Part shown: positions 36,151-44,718 of the stretch, in pieces | Numbering within the stretch: position 1 is the first letter of the stretch | Layout: every line of letters begins with the position of its first letter | NCBI GenBank assembly: GCA_947503625.1 | Contig: CANNEK010000001.1 | Location: forward strand, 1,110,152-1,174,151 | DNA length: 64,000 nt | Direction: 5' to 3' | DNA from: an uncultured Kordiimonas sp. | Lineage (GTDB): Bacteria > Pseudomonadota > Alphaproteobacteria > Sphingomonadales > Kordiimonadaceae | Translations under genes and position numbers: made by a program | Notes under the pieces: generated by a model | Database searches by the model: none | The model's input: only the letters and a program-made list of their open reading frames with translations | What the model was told of the DNA's origin: nothing

Positions 36151-36345
36151 AATGCAACGAATTTTGACGAATAAGTTTAACACAACTGAAAATCCACTAA
36201 CTACATGCTTAAAATGGGCTTTTAACGACGTCGATGAACGCCTGGACCCGATTGGTTGAAAGTAGAAAACCATACCAAACTCGTCCTTACAGCAAAAAGT
36301 GCGCTTTTCAGACACTTAATCCAACATGATTCTTGCTGCAAAAAA

Positions 36346-36359
36346 TGGAAACACTTTCA
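36346..36359. promoter_or_regulatory. Weak LacI-type operator
   Basis: TGGAAACACTTTCA, an imperfect match to TGAAAGCGCTTTCA, about 300 bp further upstream of the main receptor operator. It could support repression by looping, but may be chance. Confidence 0.35.
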
Positions 36360-36483
36360 GAAACAATCCATACACCACTGCCATGCAGGGTCATGCATAC
36401 GAAAGGCCGTCATGTCATCAGCAGCATGTTTTGCCAAAACCTGCCACTCGGGAACCTGCAATAGGAAGGCGGATAACAACTGT

Positions 36484-37491
36484 CTAAGCCAAGTTTACGG
36501 GACCTGTGCTTGAGCGCGTTGCAAGCTCAAATGGTAGCTGCTGATGGCGGTCTGATGTCAGGGAACCGGCGATCATCTCGAAAAGCATATGAACCGCGAC
36601 GGGGCCGAACTCAGCGGATGGCTGACAAACACTTGTCAATGCCGGCTCCATATATTTTGAGTATGGCAGGTCATCAAAACCAGCGACGGAAATGTCTTCG
36701 GGAACTCTCAGTCCCATTTGCTTTACCCTGCGCATAGCGCCGTAGGCCATCTCGTCATTGAAGCAAAAAATCGCTGTCGGTGGCTGATCGGCGGCCAAAA
36801 GAGCAGAGGCCCGATCTTCACCAGCAGAAAGGGAGTAGTCCCCCTCTGTAACGAGGCTTGGGTCAAAAACCTGACCGGCCTCTTCCAGAGCAGCTTTATA
36901 ACCAGCCATTCGCCCGGATGTCAGCGGACTTTCAGGAGGCCCGGTAATGACACCGATGCGGTTGTGACCAAGACCCATAAGGTAACGCACCATGGCTTGT
37001 GCCGCAGCGCGATTGTCCAACTGAACTGTAGGCATGCTGTCGTCTGTCACGCATTCGCAGCAGTTAACAATCGGCAATGGGTTGGCAACATCGTTGTCAG
37101 CGATATCCAACGGATAGCTAGCGCTCAACTGGACAATTCCGTCAGTTTGACTGGTTTGCAACAGACGGGCAAAGTCGCGTTCTGTTTCCTTATTACCGAG
37201 TGTATTCCCAAGAGTGACATTGTAACCACGTTCTTTTGCAGCCTTTTGAATACCGCTGATTACGCGAGCAAAAAACGGGTTCGACATGTCAGGCACCAAC
37301 ACAAGAATCGAATGTGTTTTCTTGGAGCGAAAGACCTTCGCCATCATATTTGGCCGATAGCCAACGTCCTTAGCCGCCTTCTGTACTCTTTTTCTGGTTT
37401 TGTCAGAGACAACCTCGGGTTTTTGCAGTGCCCTTGAGACCGTCGCCACAGACACCCCAGCTTTTTTTGCGACTGCCCGGATATTGGTCAT
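36484..37491 (-). CDS. LacI-family transcriptional regulator (gluconate/sugar-acid regulon)
   Basis: A 335-aa repressor with helix-turn-helix and hinge NIRAVAKKAGVSVATVSRALQKPEVVSD, then a sugar-binding domain (ILVLVPDMSNPFFARVISGIQ; HNRIGVITGPPESPLTSGRMAGY; AIFCFNDEMAYGAMR; SVAGFDDLPYSKYMEPALTSV). It is followed upstream by an MFS permease gene on the same strand (60-bp gap). The CCGG-centred palindromes at 36135, 38882 and 41562 lie around its neighbours, so I assign it to them by proximity. The GntR/IdnR regulators of E. coli use similar CCGG-centred sites, which fits the gluconate genes nearby. Confidence 0.92.
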   Translation of the reverse strand: MTNIRAVAKKAGVSVATVSRALQKPEVVSDKTRKRVQKAAKDVGYRPNMMAKVFRSKKTHSILVLVPDMSNPFFARVISGIQKAAKERGYNVTLGNTLGNKETERDFARLLQTSQTDGIVQLSASYPLDIADNDVANPLPIVNCCECVTDDSMPTVQLDNRAAAQAMVRYLMGLGHNRIGVITGPPESPLTSGRMAGYKAALEEAGQVFDPSLVTEGDYSLSAGEDRASALLAADQPPTAIFCFNDEMAYGAMRRVKQMGLRVPEDISVAGFDDLPYSKYMEPALTSVCQPSAEFGPVAVHMLFEMIAGSLTSDRHQQLPFELATRSSTGPVNLA

Positions 37492-37551
37492 ACGTCTTCC
37501 CTGTTACGCTCAACGATCATGCAAGCTCGCCTGCGAGACCAAAGGCTGGCT

Positions 37552-38811
37552 TCAAACGGCCACCTTTGATTTTTGTTCATCAGGCTCTCCAACATCGTCT
37601 TTGAATGCCACCTGAAATAACAAAGCCACGAAGGCCGCGAAAAGGCAAGGCACCCACCATATACTCGACCAATCTTTCACACCGTCAACAGTGAAATGGT
37701 CAACCAGTACACCGGCAAGAATTGACCCGATCGCCAGTCCGAAACCATATGTCAGCAGGGCTATAAAACCTTGTGCACTTGCCCTTACTTTTTTGTCCGC
37801 CTTGCGATCCACATAAATCTGCCCGGTCACAAAGAAAAAATCGTAACAGATGCCGTGCAGAACAATGCCTGCGTACAACATCCAGGACATCGCACCCCAA
37901 TCACCCATTGCGAACAAGGCATAACGTAAAACCCAAGCCAGCATACCAAACAACAGCATCCATTTGACGCCCAGCCGGACAAACAAAAATGGCATTATCA
38001 GCATGAACAACACCTCAGACGCCTGCCCCAGGCTCATTGTGGCAGCCACAGCCGGCATGCCGAGCTCATTCAGAAACAGGTTGGTGAACGCGTAGTAAAA
38101 CGCTAGCGGGATGGAAATCAGCAGAGAGCACAGTGCGAACATCGCAAAAGCGCGATCTTTCAGCAACGCAAGAGCATCAAGACCCAGCATATCCCTGACT
38201 GAGACAGCACCTCCGGCGTTTTGCGGCGGCGTGTTGGGCAGGGTAAAGCTATACAGTCCCAAAATAAGCGAAAAGACTGCCGCGAGCTTCATCGGCACAG
38301 ACGTACCTTCAACATCATCAACATACCCTGACAGGCCAAAACTAATCACCAGCCCGGCGGTAATCCACCCCAGCGTTCCCCAGACCCGGACTTTTGGAAA
38401 CTGTCTGTCGGGAGCCTCCATGGCATTGAAAGCGATTGCGTTCACAAGCGCCAACGTCGGCATATACGTAATATTATAAAGGATCAGGCCGAGTATAATC
38501 GCAGACTGGGCACTCAAATCGGACACGCTGTACAAAACAAAAGCGCCAGCAACATGCATGGCTCCCATGATTTTTTCGGAAGAGAAGAAACGGTCTGCAA
38601 CAATGCCGACAAACAAGGGCGCCACTATGGCACCTATGTTATTGGTAAGATAAGCAAAGCCAATGTCGGCGCCCGTGAAACCGATAGATCCCAAATATGT
38701 GCCCAGCGTAACAAACCATGCGCCCCAGACAAAAAACTGCAGGAACATCATTGCGCTTAGGCGCGCGTATATCGAGCCTGACAAAACCGCCTCCCTCATC
38801 GACGTATGCAC
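37552..38811 (-). CDS. MFS permease of the nucleoside:H+ symporter (NHS) type
   Basis: A 419-aa membrane protein with 12 predicted helices. The N-terminus FLQFFVWGAWFVTLGTYLG and the motif PKVRVWGTLGWITAGL are typical of the NHS (NupG/XapB) family; homologues in sugar clusters are often just called MFS transporters and may move sugars. The start is a GTG at 38811 or the ATG at 38799; neither has a strong Shine-Dalgarno. The CCGG palindrome at 38882-38895 is shared with the divergent oxidoreductase gene, which places this permease in the sugar-oxidation regulon. I suspect a sugar or a sugar derivative as substrate rather than a nucleoside. Confidence 0.85.
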   Translation of the reverse strand: MHTSMREAVLSGSIYARLSAMMFLQFFVWGAWFVTLGTYLGSIGFTGADIGFAYLTNNIGAIVAPLFVGIVADRFFSSEKIMGAMHVAGAFVLYSVSDLSAQSAIILGLILYNITYMPTLALVNAIAFNAMEAPDRQFPKVRVWGTLGWITAGLVISFGLSGYVDDVEGTSVPMKLAAVFSLILGLYSFTLPNTPPQNAGGAVSVRDMLGLDALALLKDRAFAMFALCSLLISIPLAFYYAFTNLFLNELGMPAVAATMSLGQASEVLFMLIMPFLFVRLGVKWMLLFGMLAWVLRYALFAMGDWGAMSWMLYAGIVLHGICYDFFFVTGQIYVDRKADKKVRASAQGFIALLTYGFGLAIGSILAGVLVDHFTVDGVKDWSSIWWVPCLFAAFVALLFQVAFKDDVGEPDEQKSKVAV

Positions 38812-38881
38812 TTTCGGCGTAAGCTTCCCGCCGCCCCGACATACAGCCTACGCATGTTTGGCCATGCTTGACAAGCCGAAA

Positions 38882-38895
38882 TGTAACCGGTTACA
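38882..38895. promoter_or_regulatory. LacI-type operator between permease and oxidoreductase genes
   Basis: TGTAACCGGTTACA, a perfect palindrome in the divergent promoter region, 53 bp before the oxidoreductase start and 71 bp before the permease start. It could control both genes. Confidence 0.75.
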
Positions 38896-38947
38896 AGAAG
38901 CAACATTCGTCATGAACAAATCATGTCAGTCATCTAGGGGGAGAGAC

Positions 38948-40057
38948 ATGTTCCAGTACACCGCTGCCATTGCAGGCTCCGGGTTTATGGGCGCAACTCA
39001 CCTCGAGGCATTGCGACGCCTGGGCGTAGAAGTCTCCGGCATCGCATCAAGCTCCGCCGAAAAATCAACATTGGCTGCAAAGCGCCTGAACCTTGCAAAG
39101 GCCTATACAAGTTATGAAGAGCTTTTGGCTGACGACACGGTAGATGTAGTACACATATGCACCCCCAACAGGTTCCATTATGACATGGCCATGCGCGCCC
39201 TCAATGTGGGAAAGCACGTGATGTGCGAAAAACCGCTGGCAATGAATTCGGAAGAATCAGAAAAACTGACCGAACTGGCAAAAGCAAGCGGGCTGGTTGC
39301 CGGTGTTTGTTACAACCTGCGATACTACCCTCTGAACTTTCATGCTCGTGACCTTCTCGCTGCAAATTCACTGGGGCGGCTTTTTCATATTAATGGTTGT
39401 TACGTTCAGGACTGGCTTCAGTTTGACACGGATTTTAACTGGCGTGTGGACAGCAAACAGGGCGGTATGCTGCGTTCGGTTGCAGACATTGGAACACACT
39501 GGATGGACATGGTACAAATGATTACAGGACGCAAAATAGCCCGCGTATTTGCTGATCTTTCAACCGTTTATCAGACGCGTGTGGCTGGCGCCGATACACG
39601 TGTGCCGGTCGACACCGAGGACTGCGCGAGCGTCCTGTTCAGAATGGAAGACGGGGTCGCCGGCAGTTTCTTTGTATCGCAGGTTGCCTCCGGCCGAAAA
39701 AATACGATCCGCTACGAGGTATCCGGTGAAAAAGGTGCTGTGGCCTGGAACAGTGAAACACCAAACGACCTCTGGTTAGGGCACCGTGATCGAGCAAACG
39801 AAAACCTGAACAAAGACCCGGCCCTGATGAGCGAAAATGCCGCCACCCTGGCGGGGTATCCGGGTGGGCACAACGAAGGCTATCCTGACACTTTTAAACA
39901 GTGCTTTTCGTCTTTTTATAACGCGATCGGATCAGGCCATGACGCAGCACCTGCAGCCTTTCCGACATTCGAGGACGGCCACCGCGAAATTCTTTTGTGC
40001 GAGGCTATTCTGCAAAGTCATCAGCAGGAACGCTGGATAACGGTGGAGCAAGGTTGA
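38948..40057 (+). CDS. Gfo/Idh/MocA-family oxidoreductase
   Basis: A 369-aa NAD(P)-dependent sugar oxidoreductase. The Rossmann fold shows AIAGSGFMGATHLEAL, then VVHICTPNRFHYD and the family signature KHVMCEKPLAMN, with catalytic Lys in EKP. The C-terminal domain has the usual SVADIGTHWMDMV and NEGYPDTFKQCF. I start at ATG 38948, which has a strong Shine-Dalgarno (GGGGGAGAG). The frame extends further upstream but crosses the operator. Its stop overlaps the isomerase gene (TGATG). In related loci such enzymes reduce or oxidise 3-keto sugars or inositols; the substrate here is unknown. Confidence 0.92.
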   Translation: MFQYTAAIAGSGFMGATHLEALRRLGVEVSGIASSSAEKSTLAAKRLNLAKAYTSYEELLADDTVDVVHICTPNRFHYDMAMRALNVGKHVMCEKPLAMNSEESEKLTELAKASGLVAGVCYNLRYYPLNFHARDLLAANSLGRLFHINGCYVQDWLQFDTDFNWRVDSKQGGMLRSVADIGTHWMDMVQMITGRKIARVFADLSTVYQTRVAGADTRVPVDTEDCASVLFRMEDGVAGSFFVSQVASGRKNTIRYEVSGEKGAVAWNSETPNDLWLGHRDRANENLNKDPALMSENAATLAGYPGGHNEGYPDTFKQCFSSFYNAIGSGHDAAPAAFPTFEDGHREILLCEAILQSHQQERWITVEQG

Positions 40058-40968
40058 TGCAGTTTGGTTTTCAGAGCGCTATTCTGGCCGACCTTTCGTT
40101 TGAACAGGTTATTGATTTCGCAGCAGATAATGGTTTCGACTGTGTAGAAATTATGTGCTGGCCACCGGGTGTTGCAGACCGAAAGTATGCTGGTGTTACT
40201 CATCTGGACGTAAGCAATTTCACCGAAGCTGACGCTCGCAAAGCACTCGATTACTGCGATCAAAAAGGCGTATCCATTAGTGCTCTGGGTTACTATCCCA
40301 ACCTATTGTCGCCAGACCCGGAGGAAGCATCTCTGAGCCTCGAACACCTGAAAAAGGTTATCGAGGCCTCGAAGCTGATGGGGCTGAACCTTGTTACGAC
40401 ATTCATCGGCAACAATTGGAACAAGTCAGTTGAAGACAACTGGCCGCACTTTCTGGAAATCTGGCAACCACTTATGACTTTTGCTGAATCGCACGATGTT
40501 CGCATTGCCATAGAAAACTGCGCCATGTACTTCACCGAGGACGAATGGCCGGGCGGCAAAAATCTGGCCCGCAGCCCTGCCATCTGGCGCAAGATGTTCG
40601 CTGACCTTGGCAGTGACTATATCGGCTTGAACTACGATCCCTCGCATCTGGTGTGGATGCATATGAATCATCTCAAACCACTGAAAGAGTTTGCTGACCG
40701 TATATTTCATGCCCACGCGAAAGACGTCAAAGTGGATCAGGAACGACTGGATGATGTTGGCACGATGGCGGTGCCGCTGTCATATCATGATCCACGAATA
40801 CCGGGCCGCGGTGACATAGACTGGAGAGAATTTGTAAGGTGTCTGAAAGAAAGTGGTTTTGATGGCGCTTTTTGTATCGAGGTAGAAGACAGCGATTACG
40901 AGGACTCTCTTGAAAGTCGCATGCAGGCCCTTAGGGAAAGCGGCACGCATCTTCGATCATTTCTGTAG
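40057..40968 (+). CDS. Sugar phosphate isomerase/epimerase family (TIM barrel)
   Basis: A 303-aa TIM-barrel protein of the AP-endonuclease-2/xylose isomerase-like superfamily. Metal-binding strand motifs are visible: FDCVEIMCWPPG, IAIENCAMYF, LNYDPSHLVW, HAHAKDVK, IPGRGDIDW and FCIEVEDSDYED. No signal peptide, so cytoplasmic. It overlaps the Gfo/Idh gene by one base and must act in the same pathway. Members work on sugars, inosose or 3-keto sugars; the substrate is not determined. Its last 12 bp overlap the convergent gluconokinase gene. Confidence 0.9.
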   Translation: MQFGFQSAILADLSFEQVIDFAADNGFDCVEIMCWPPGVADRKYAGVTHLDVSNFTEADARKALDYCDQKGVSISALGYYPNLLSPDPEEASLSLEHLKKVIEASKLMGLNLVTTFIGNNWNKSVEDNWPHFLEIWQPLMTFAESHDVRIAIENCAMYFTEDEWPGGKNLARSPAIWRKMFADLGSDYIGLNYDPSHLVWMHMNHLKPLKEFADRIFHAHAKDVKVDQERLDDVGTMAVPLSYHDPRIPGRGDIDWREFVRCLKESGFDGAFCIEVEDSDYEDSLESRMQALRESGTHLRSFL

Positions 40969-41472
40969 GCCGGTCGGCCAAAGTGTATCGCTGATTTCAC
41001 CGACGATTGCATTCACGGGCCGGTCAATGGAAATACATATCGCGCCAACCGGAATCTCCAGTGTATCGAACTGGCTTTTCAACAGCTTCGCTGGCATGAA
41101 GTGTCCGGACCTTTGGCGAAGTCGCGCCTCAATCAACTCCATTGAACCTTCCAGAAAAACGAACTGCGGCACGGCCCTGCCAGAGCACAGAATGTTTCTG
41201 TATTCACACCTTAAGGCGGAACAGGCCAGAACGATATTTTCTCCGCGCATCATTTTCTGATCCATAAGGTGAACAAGCTTTTCAAGCCAGGGCCGCCTGT
41301 CGTTATCCGTAAGCGGCAGCCCTTGTTTCATTTTCACAATATTCGCCTCCGGGTGAAAGTCATCAGCGTCAAGAAAAGTAAAACCGATAGTCTTTGCGAG
41401 TGCACAGCCAACCGTAGATTTACCGGAGCCGCTTACCCCCATAATAATGATAACTTCCCCTCTAGCTGGCAT
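40957..41472 (-). CDS. gntK: Gluconokinase, GntK type
   Basis: A 171-aa kinase, the size of GntK/IdnK. It phosphorylates gluconate to 6-phosphogluconate with ATP, feeding the Entner-Doudoroff or pentose phosphate pathway. Walker A is GVSGSGKSTVG near residue 13. DADDFHPEANIVKMKQGLPLTDNDRRPWL, the substrate-binding hallmark of the family, follows, then ACSALRCEYR and SGHFMP. I start at ATG 41472 with AAAGGG 7 nt upstream. It stands opposite the rest of the cluster, with an operator at 41562-41575 between it and the dehydrogenase genes. It is the firmest clue that gluconate is an intermediate here. Confidence 0.92.
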   Translation of the reverse strand: MPARGEVIIIMGVSGSGKSTVGCALAKTIGFTFLDADDFHPEANIVKMKQGLPLTDNDRRPWLEKLVHLMDQKMMRGENIVLACSALRCEYRNILCSGRAVPQFVFLEGSMELIEARLRQRSGHFMPAKLLKSQFDTLEIPVGAICISIDRPVNAIVGEISDTLWPTGLQK

Positions 41473-41561
41473 TGGGTGCCCTTTCTGCGACTGCCCGTTG
41501 TTGTGTATTACAGATTCATATTGCAAAATTCGCAGACCACATTAAGGTGAAAATCGGGAAA

Positions 41562-41575
41562 TGTAACCGGTTTCA
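41562..41575. promoter_or_regulatory. LacI-type operator between gntK and the dehydrogenase operon
   Basis: TGTAACCGGTTTCA, one mismatch from the perfect palindrome at 38882. It lies 90 bp before gntK and 17 bp before the plus-strand operon. Confidence 0.65.
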
Positions 41576-41591
41576 TTTCGGTTATGGAAAA

Positions 41592-42158
41592 ATGGGGAGA
41601 GCAACCATCAATCAAGAGGTTGATAGACGGCGTATTCTGCTTGGCATAGCAGCGCTGATGGGCGGCAGCTTGATGCCAGGCTCTGTTGCTGCGCTGACTG
41701 CAAACAATTCAGATATGCAGGAACCTTCTTCCTCGCCGCTGACAAACGACCAGTTCAAAACTGTCTCGGTGATCGCTGATATAATTATTCCTGAAACAGA
41801 TACGCCCGGCGCGACAGGCGCAGGCGTCCCGGAGTACGTTAATCGCGCCCTCGGACATTGGCTGACGCCGGATGAAACAACTCACTTTCTGGCCAGTTTT
41901 CATCAGTTTTCTGCAAATAATCCTACTTTTTTGACTGTTACGGCACGCGAACAGAAGGCCATTATCGAAAAAATTGATGGGCAATTGGATAACCTTCCCG
42001 CCCCGCTTGCATTTTACCGTCAACTCAAGGAACTGGTGCTCATAGGCTACTATACCTCTGAAGTGGGCGCGACGATTGAACTGGCTTATGACCCAATCCC
42101 TGGTGGCTATGTTCCTTTCACAACTGAAGACTCTGTTAAAGCGTGGGCAACATCATGA
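41592..42158 (+). CDS. Gluconate 2-dehydrogenase subunit 3-like protein (GMC dehydrogenase small subunit)
   Basis: A 188-aa protein with a Tat-type signal (DRRRILLGIAALMGGSLMPGSVAA), so it carries its partner across the membrane. The mature part matches the subunit 3 family: FKTVSVIADIIIPETDTPGATGAGVPEYVN, then FYRQLKELVLIGYYTSEVGATIELAYDPIPGGY. It ends in an ATGA overlap with the GMC gene, its expected catalytic partner, as in gluconate 2-dehydrogenase and the LacC component of lactose/glucose 3-dehydrogenase. The start is uncertain: ATG 41592 has only a weak GGAAAA before it. Confidence 0.88.
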   Translation: MGRATINQEVDRRRILLGIAALMGGSLMPGSVAALTANNSDMQEPSSSPLTNDQFKTVSVIADIIIPETDTPGATGAGVPEYVNRALGHWLTPDETTHFLASFHQFSANNPTFLTVTAREQKAIIEKIDGQLDNLPAPLAFYRQLKELVLIGYYTSEVGATIELAYDPIPGGYVPFTTEDSVKAWATS

Positions 42159-43873
42159 CTGGCCTGCAACCCCGAAACCAACATGACTTTGATGTTCTTG
42201 TCATCGGCTCTGGCATGTCAGGCGGTTGGGTCGCCAAGGAAATGTGTGAAAGGGGCTACAAAACTGCGGTCCTGGATCGCGGCGATCCCCTTGAGCACGG
42301 CGCTGGTTATGAAAACGAGGGGAAAGCACCCTGGGACCTTCCAGGCCGGGGCAGTGTTAGCAAACAGGAAGCCCTGCAAGACTATGAGCATGTGCGCCAT
42401 TGTTATGCTTTCGACGAATACACGAAACGCAACTTTATAAAAGACGCGGACCATCCCTTCACCGTCAAGCAAGGTAAACGGTTTGACTGGATACGCAGTA
42501 GCAGCATAGGTGGCAAGTCACTACTGTGGCACCGGCATTCCTACCGTTTGAGCGACATGGATTTCACTGCCAACAAGCTTGATGGCCACGGCTGTGACTG
42601 GCCGATCCGATATGATGACCTCAAGGACTGGTATGCTTATGTCGAACGCTTCGCCGGCATCAGCGGTACCGCAGAAGGCCTGCCGCAATTGCCCGATAGC
42701 GTTTTTCAAAAACCATTTGAGATGAATCAAGTCGAAAAGGATGCCAAAGCTCGCATTGAGGCCACCTACCCGGGCAGGAAAGTTATCATGGGACGATGTG
42801 CCCACCTGACCGAACCGACAGAAGAGCAGATGGAGCTGGGCCGGGGGCCATGTCAGGCTCGCAACGAATGTCAACGGGGCTGTTCATGGGGCGGTTATTT
42901 CTCGAGCCTGTCCGCAACGCTGCCTGCAGCTGAACGTACCGGCAACATGACACTCATCCCGCAGGCTCAGGTTCAGGAAGTCGTATATGATCCAGCGACC
43001 AAACGGGCAACTGGCGTGCGGATGGTCGATACGGCATCCGGCGACCGCGTCTTCATTTCGGCGCGGGTCGTTTTTGTGTGCGCATCAACACTTGGCACAG
43101 CTCACATTCTGTTGAATTCCAAAAGTGTGACGTTCCCGAAAGGTATCGGCAACACTGGTCATGCGCTGGGTCACTATTTGATGGATCACATTTCCGGGGC
43201 GGGCGCGACCGCCAAGGTCGATGGTTACGAAAACCATTATTACACAGGGCGGCGACCAACATCGCTCTATATCCCGCGCTTCAAGAATGTCACCGAGCAA
43301 ACAGACCAGTTCATCCGGGGGTATGGCTTTCAGGGGCAGGCAACCCGGTCAAACTGGAAGTCTGCGATCGATGCGAAGGGTGTTGGCAAGGATTTCAAGA
43401 ATAAAATCCAACTACAGGGCCCATGGCAATTCTGGTTAACAGGTTTTGGCGAGATGTTACCTCGGCATGAAAACCATGTATCTTTAAGTGAAAGTGAAAC
43501 CGACGCGTGGGGCATGCCGTTGCTTCAGATCAGCTGTGAATACGGCGACAACGAAAACCGTATCAAAGATGATATGGAACGGACAGCAATTGAAGTCCTT
43601 CAAGCAGCTGGTTTTAAAGATGTGAACGGCTACAAGCGCGTTTCATACCCCGGCATCGCCATTCACGAGATGGGGACCGCGCGCATGGGGCACTCACCTG
43701 AAAACAGCTACCTCAATGGCAAAAACCAGTGTCATCTGGTTGACAACCTGTTTGTGACTGATGGTGCATCCATGACGTCTTCAGCCTGCCAAAATCCATC
43801 ACTAACATTTATGGCCCTCTCGGCACGGGCCGCTGCCTTTGCCGACGAGCAACTCAAGTCCGGAGTTTTGTAA
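42155..43873 (+). CDS. GMC-family FAD sugar dehydrogenase (large subunit)
   Basis: A 572-aa flavoprotein. FAD-binding VLVIGSGMSGGWVAKEM lies at the N-terminus; a cysteine-rich stretch CQARNECQRGCSWGGY and the C-terminal GMC active-site region (IAIHEMGTARMG; SSACQNPSLTFMALSARAA) follow. It has no own signal and is probably exported with the Tat-bearing small subunit. Candidates are gluconate 2-dehydrogenase or a glucoside 3-dehydrogenase. I start at ATG 42155 (overlapping TGA); a GTG at 42143 is possible. The cytochrome c subunit usual in these complexes is absent from the window. Confidence 0.9.
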   Translation: MTGLQPRNQHDFDVLVIGSGMSGGWVAKEMCERGYKTAVLDRGDPLEHGAGYENEGKAPWDLPGRGSVSKQEALQDYEHVRHCYAFDEYTKRNFIKDADHPFTVKQGKRFDWIRSSSIGGKSLLWHRHSYRLSDMDFTANKLDGHGCDWPIRYDDLKDWYAYVERFAGISGTAEGLPQLPDSVFQKPFEMNQVEKDAKARIEATYPGRKVIMGRCAHLTEPTEEQMELGRGPCQARNECQRGCSWGGYFSSLSATLPAAERTGNMTLIPQAQVQEVVYDPATKRATGVRMVDTASGDRVFISARVVFVCASTLGTAHILLNSKSVTFPKGIGNTGHALGHYLMDHISGAGATAKVDGYENHYYTGRRPTSLYIPRFKNVTEQTDQFIRGYGFQGQATRSNWKSAIDAKGVGKDFKNKIQLQGPWQFWLTGFGEMLPRHENHVSLSESETDAWGMPLLQISCEYGDNENRIKDDMERTAIEVLQAAGFKDVNGYKRVSYPGIAIHEMGTARMGHSPENSYLNGKNQCHLVDNLFVTDGASMTSSACQNPSLTFMALSARAAAFADEQLKSGVL

Positions 43874-44718
43874 TGAAAAACCACCTGGTTTCACGGCGCA
43901 CCCTGCTAAAGCTGGCAGCCGCATCCGCCGCTGCCACATGTTTCCCGGCAGTAGCCTCAGCAGCGCTGAAAAAGGTAGCAGGGCAGCCTATCGGCCTGCA
44001 ACTCTATACGCTGCGAACTCTCATGGAGACAGACGTTGCAGCAACACTTGCGAAAGTGGGAGAAATTGGATACCGGGAGGTCGAATTTGCTGGCTATTTT
44101 GATCAGCCCCTTGAGAATATTCGCCGGTGGCTTGGCGACAACGGCCTGACCGCACCGTCCGCTCATATCCGACATTCCGATTTCAAAGACCGGTTTGACG
44201 AGATGCTGGAAATAGCTGTGACACTGGGCCATGAAAACCTTGTCCTGTCCTGGTTGCCACCTGAAGACAGAACGGCTGACCGTTACCGTTCAATCGCAGA
44301 ACTTATGAACAGGAACGGTGAAAAAGCAACCGCCGCAGGTGTGCAGCTCGGGTATCATAATCACGAGTTTGAGTTTGATCGCATTGGCGGCACAACCGGG
44401 TATGATATTCTCTCCGGCGAGACCGACCCCGGGCTCGTTAAGTTTGAACTGGACCTCTATTGGCTCAAGGTTGCCGGCGTTGACCCGTTTTCACTGATCA
44501 ATGCTCACCCGGGCAGGTTTCCATGCGTTCATGTCAAAGACTATGGAACAGACGGAAGTATCGCAGACGTCGGTGATGGCACGATCGATTTTGGCGCGAT
44601 TTTCGACGCCCGTCAAAAGGCCGGGATCAAACATTTCTTTGTCGAACACGACAATGCCGAGAACCCGGTCAGGTCAATCACAAGAAGCTTTACGGCACTA
44701 TCCGACGTAGTCGGGTGA
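43873..44718 (+). CDS. Tat-exported sugar isomerase/epimerase-like TIM barrel protein
   Basis: A 281-aa protein with a twin-arginine signal (SRRTLLKLAAASAAATCFPAVASA), so periplasmic. The TIM-barrel metal-site motifs are REVEFAGYF, LGYHNHEFEF, ELDLYWLKVAG, VHVKDYG, GDGTIDFG and FVEHDNAENP. It overlaps the GMC gene by one base and the lactonase gene by 4 bp. Being in the periplasm with a GMC dehydrogenase, it may act on the oxidised sugar there, for instance as a 3-keto-glycoside lyase or epimerase; this is inference from locus types with the same makeup. Confidence 0.88.
   Translation: MKNHLVSRRTLLKLAAASAAATCFPAVASAALKKVAGQPIGLQLYTLRTLMETDVAATLAKVGEIGYREVEFAGYFDQPLENIRRWLGDNGLTAPSAHIRHSDFKDRFDEMLEIAVTLGHENLVLSWLPPEDRTADRYRSIAELMNRNGEKATAAGVQLGYHNHEFEFDRIGGTTGYDILSGETDPGLVKFELDLYWLKVAGVDPFSLINAHPGRFPCVHVKDYGTDGSIADVGDGTIDFGAIFDARQKAGIKHFFVEHDNAENPVRSITRSFTALSDVVG

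Larger units (their letters stand above)
35959..36483. other. Intergenic region upstream of the TonB receptor with several operators
   Basis: About 525 bp with no gene; short open frames here are not convincing. It carries two types of LacI-family operator, TGAAAGCGCTTTCA at 36035-36048 (plus a weaker TGGAAACACTTTCA at 36346-36359) and ATGTAACCGGTTACAT at 36135-36150. The receptor therefore seems to be under both regulators in this window. Confidence 0.6.

Noticed and set aside
36256-36513. 85-aa cysteine-rich frame between the TonB receptor and the LacI gene
   Set aside because: It overlaps the LacI 3' end on the opposite strand, has no ribosome binding site, and the region is better explained as operator DNA.
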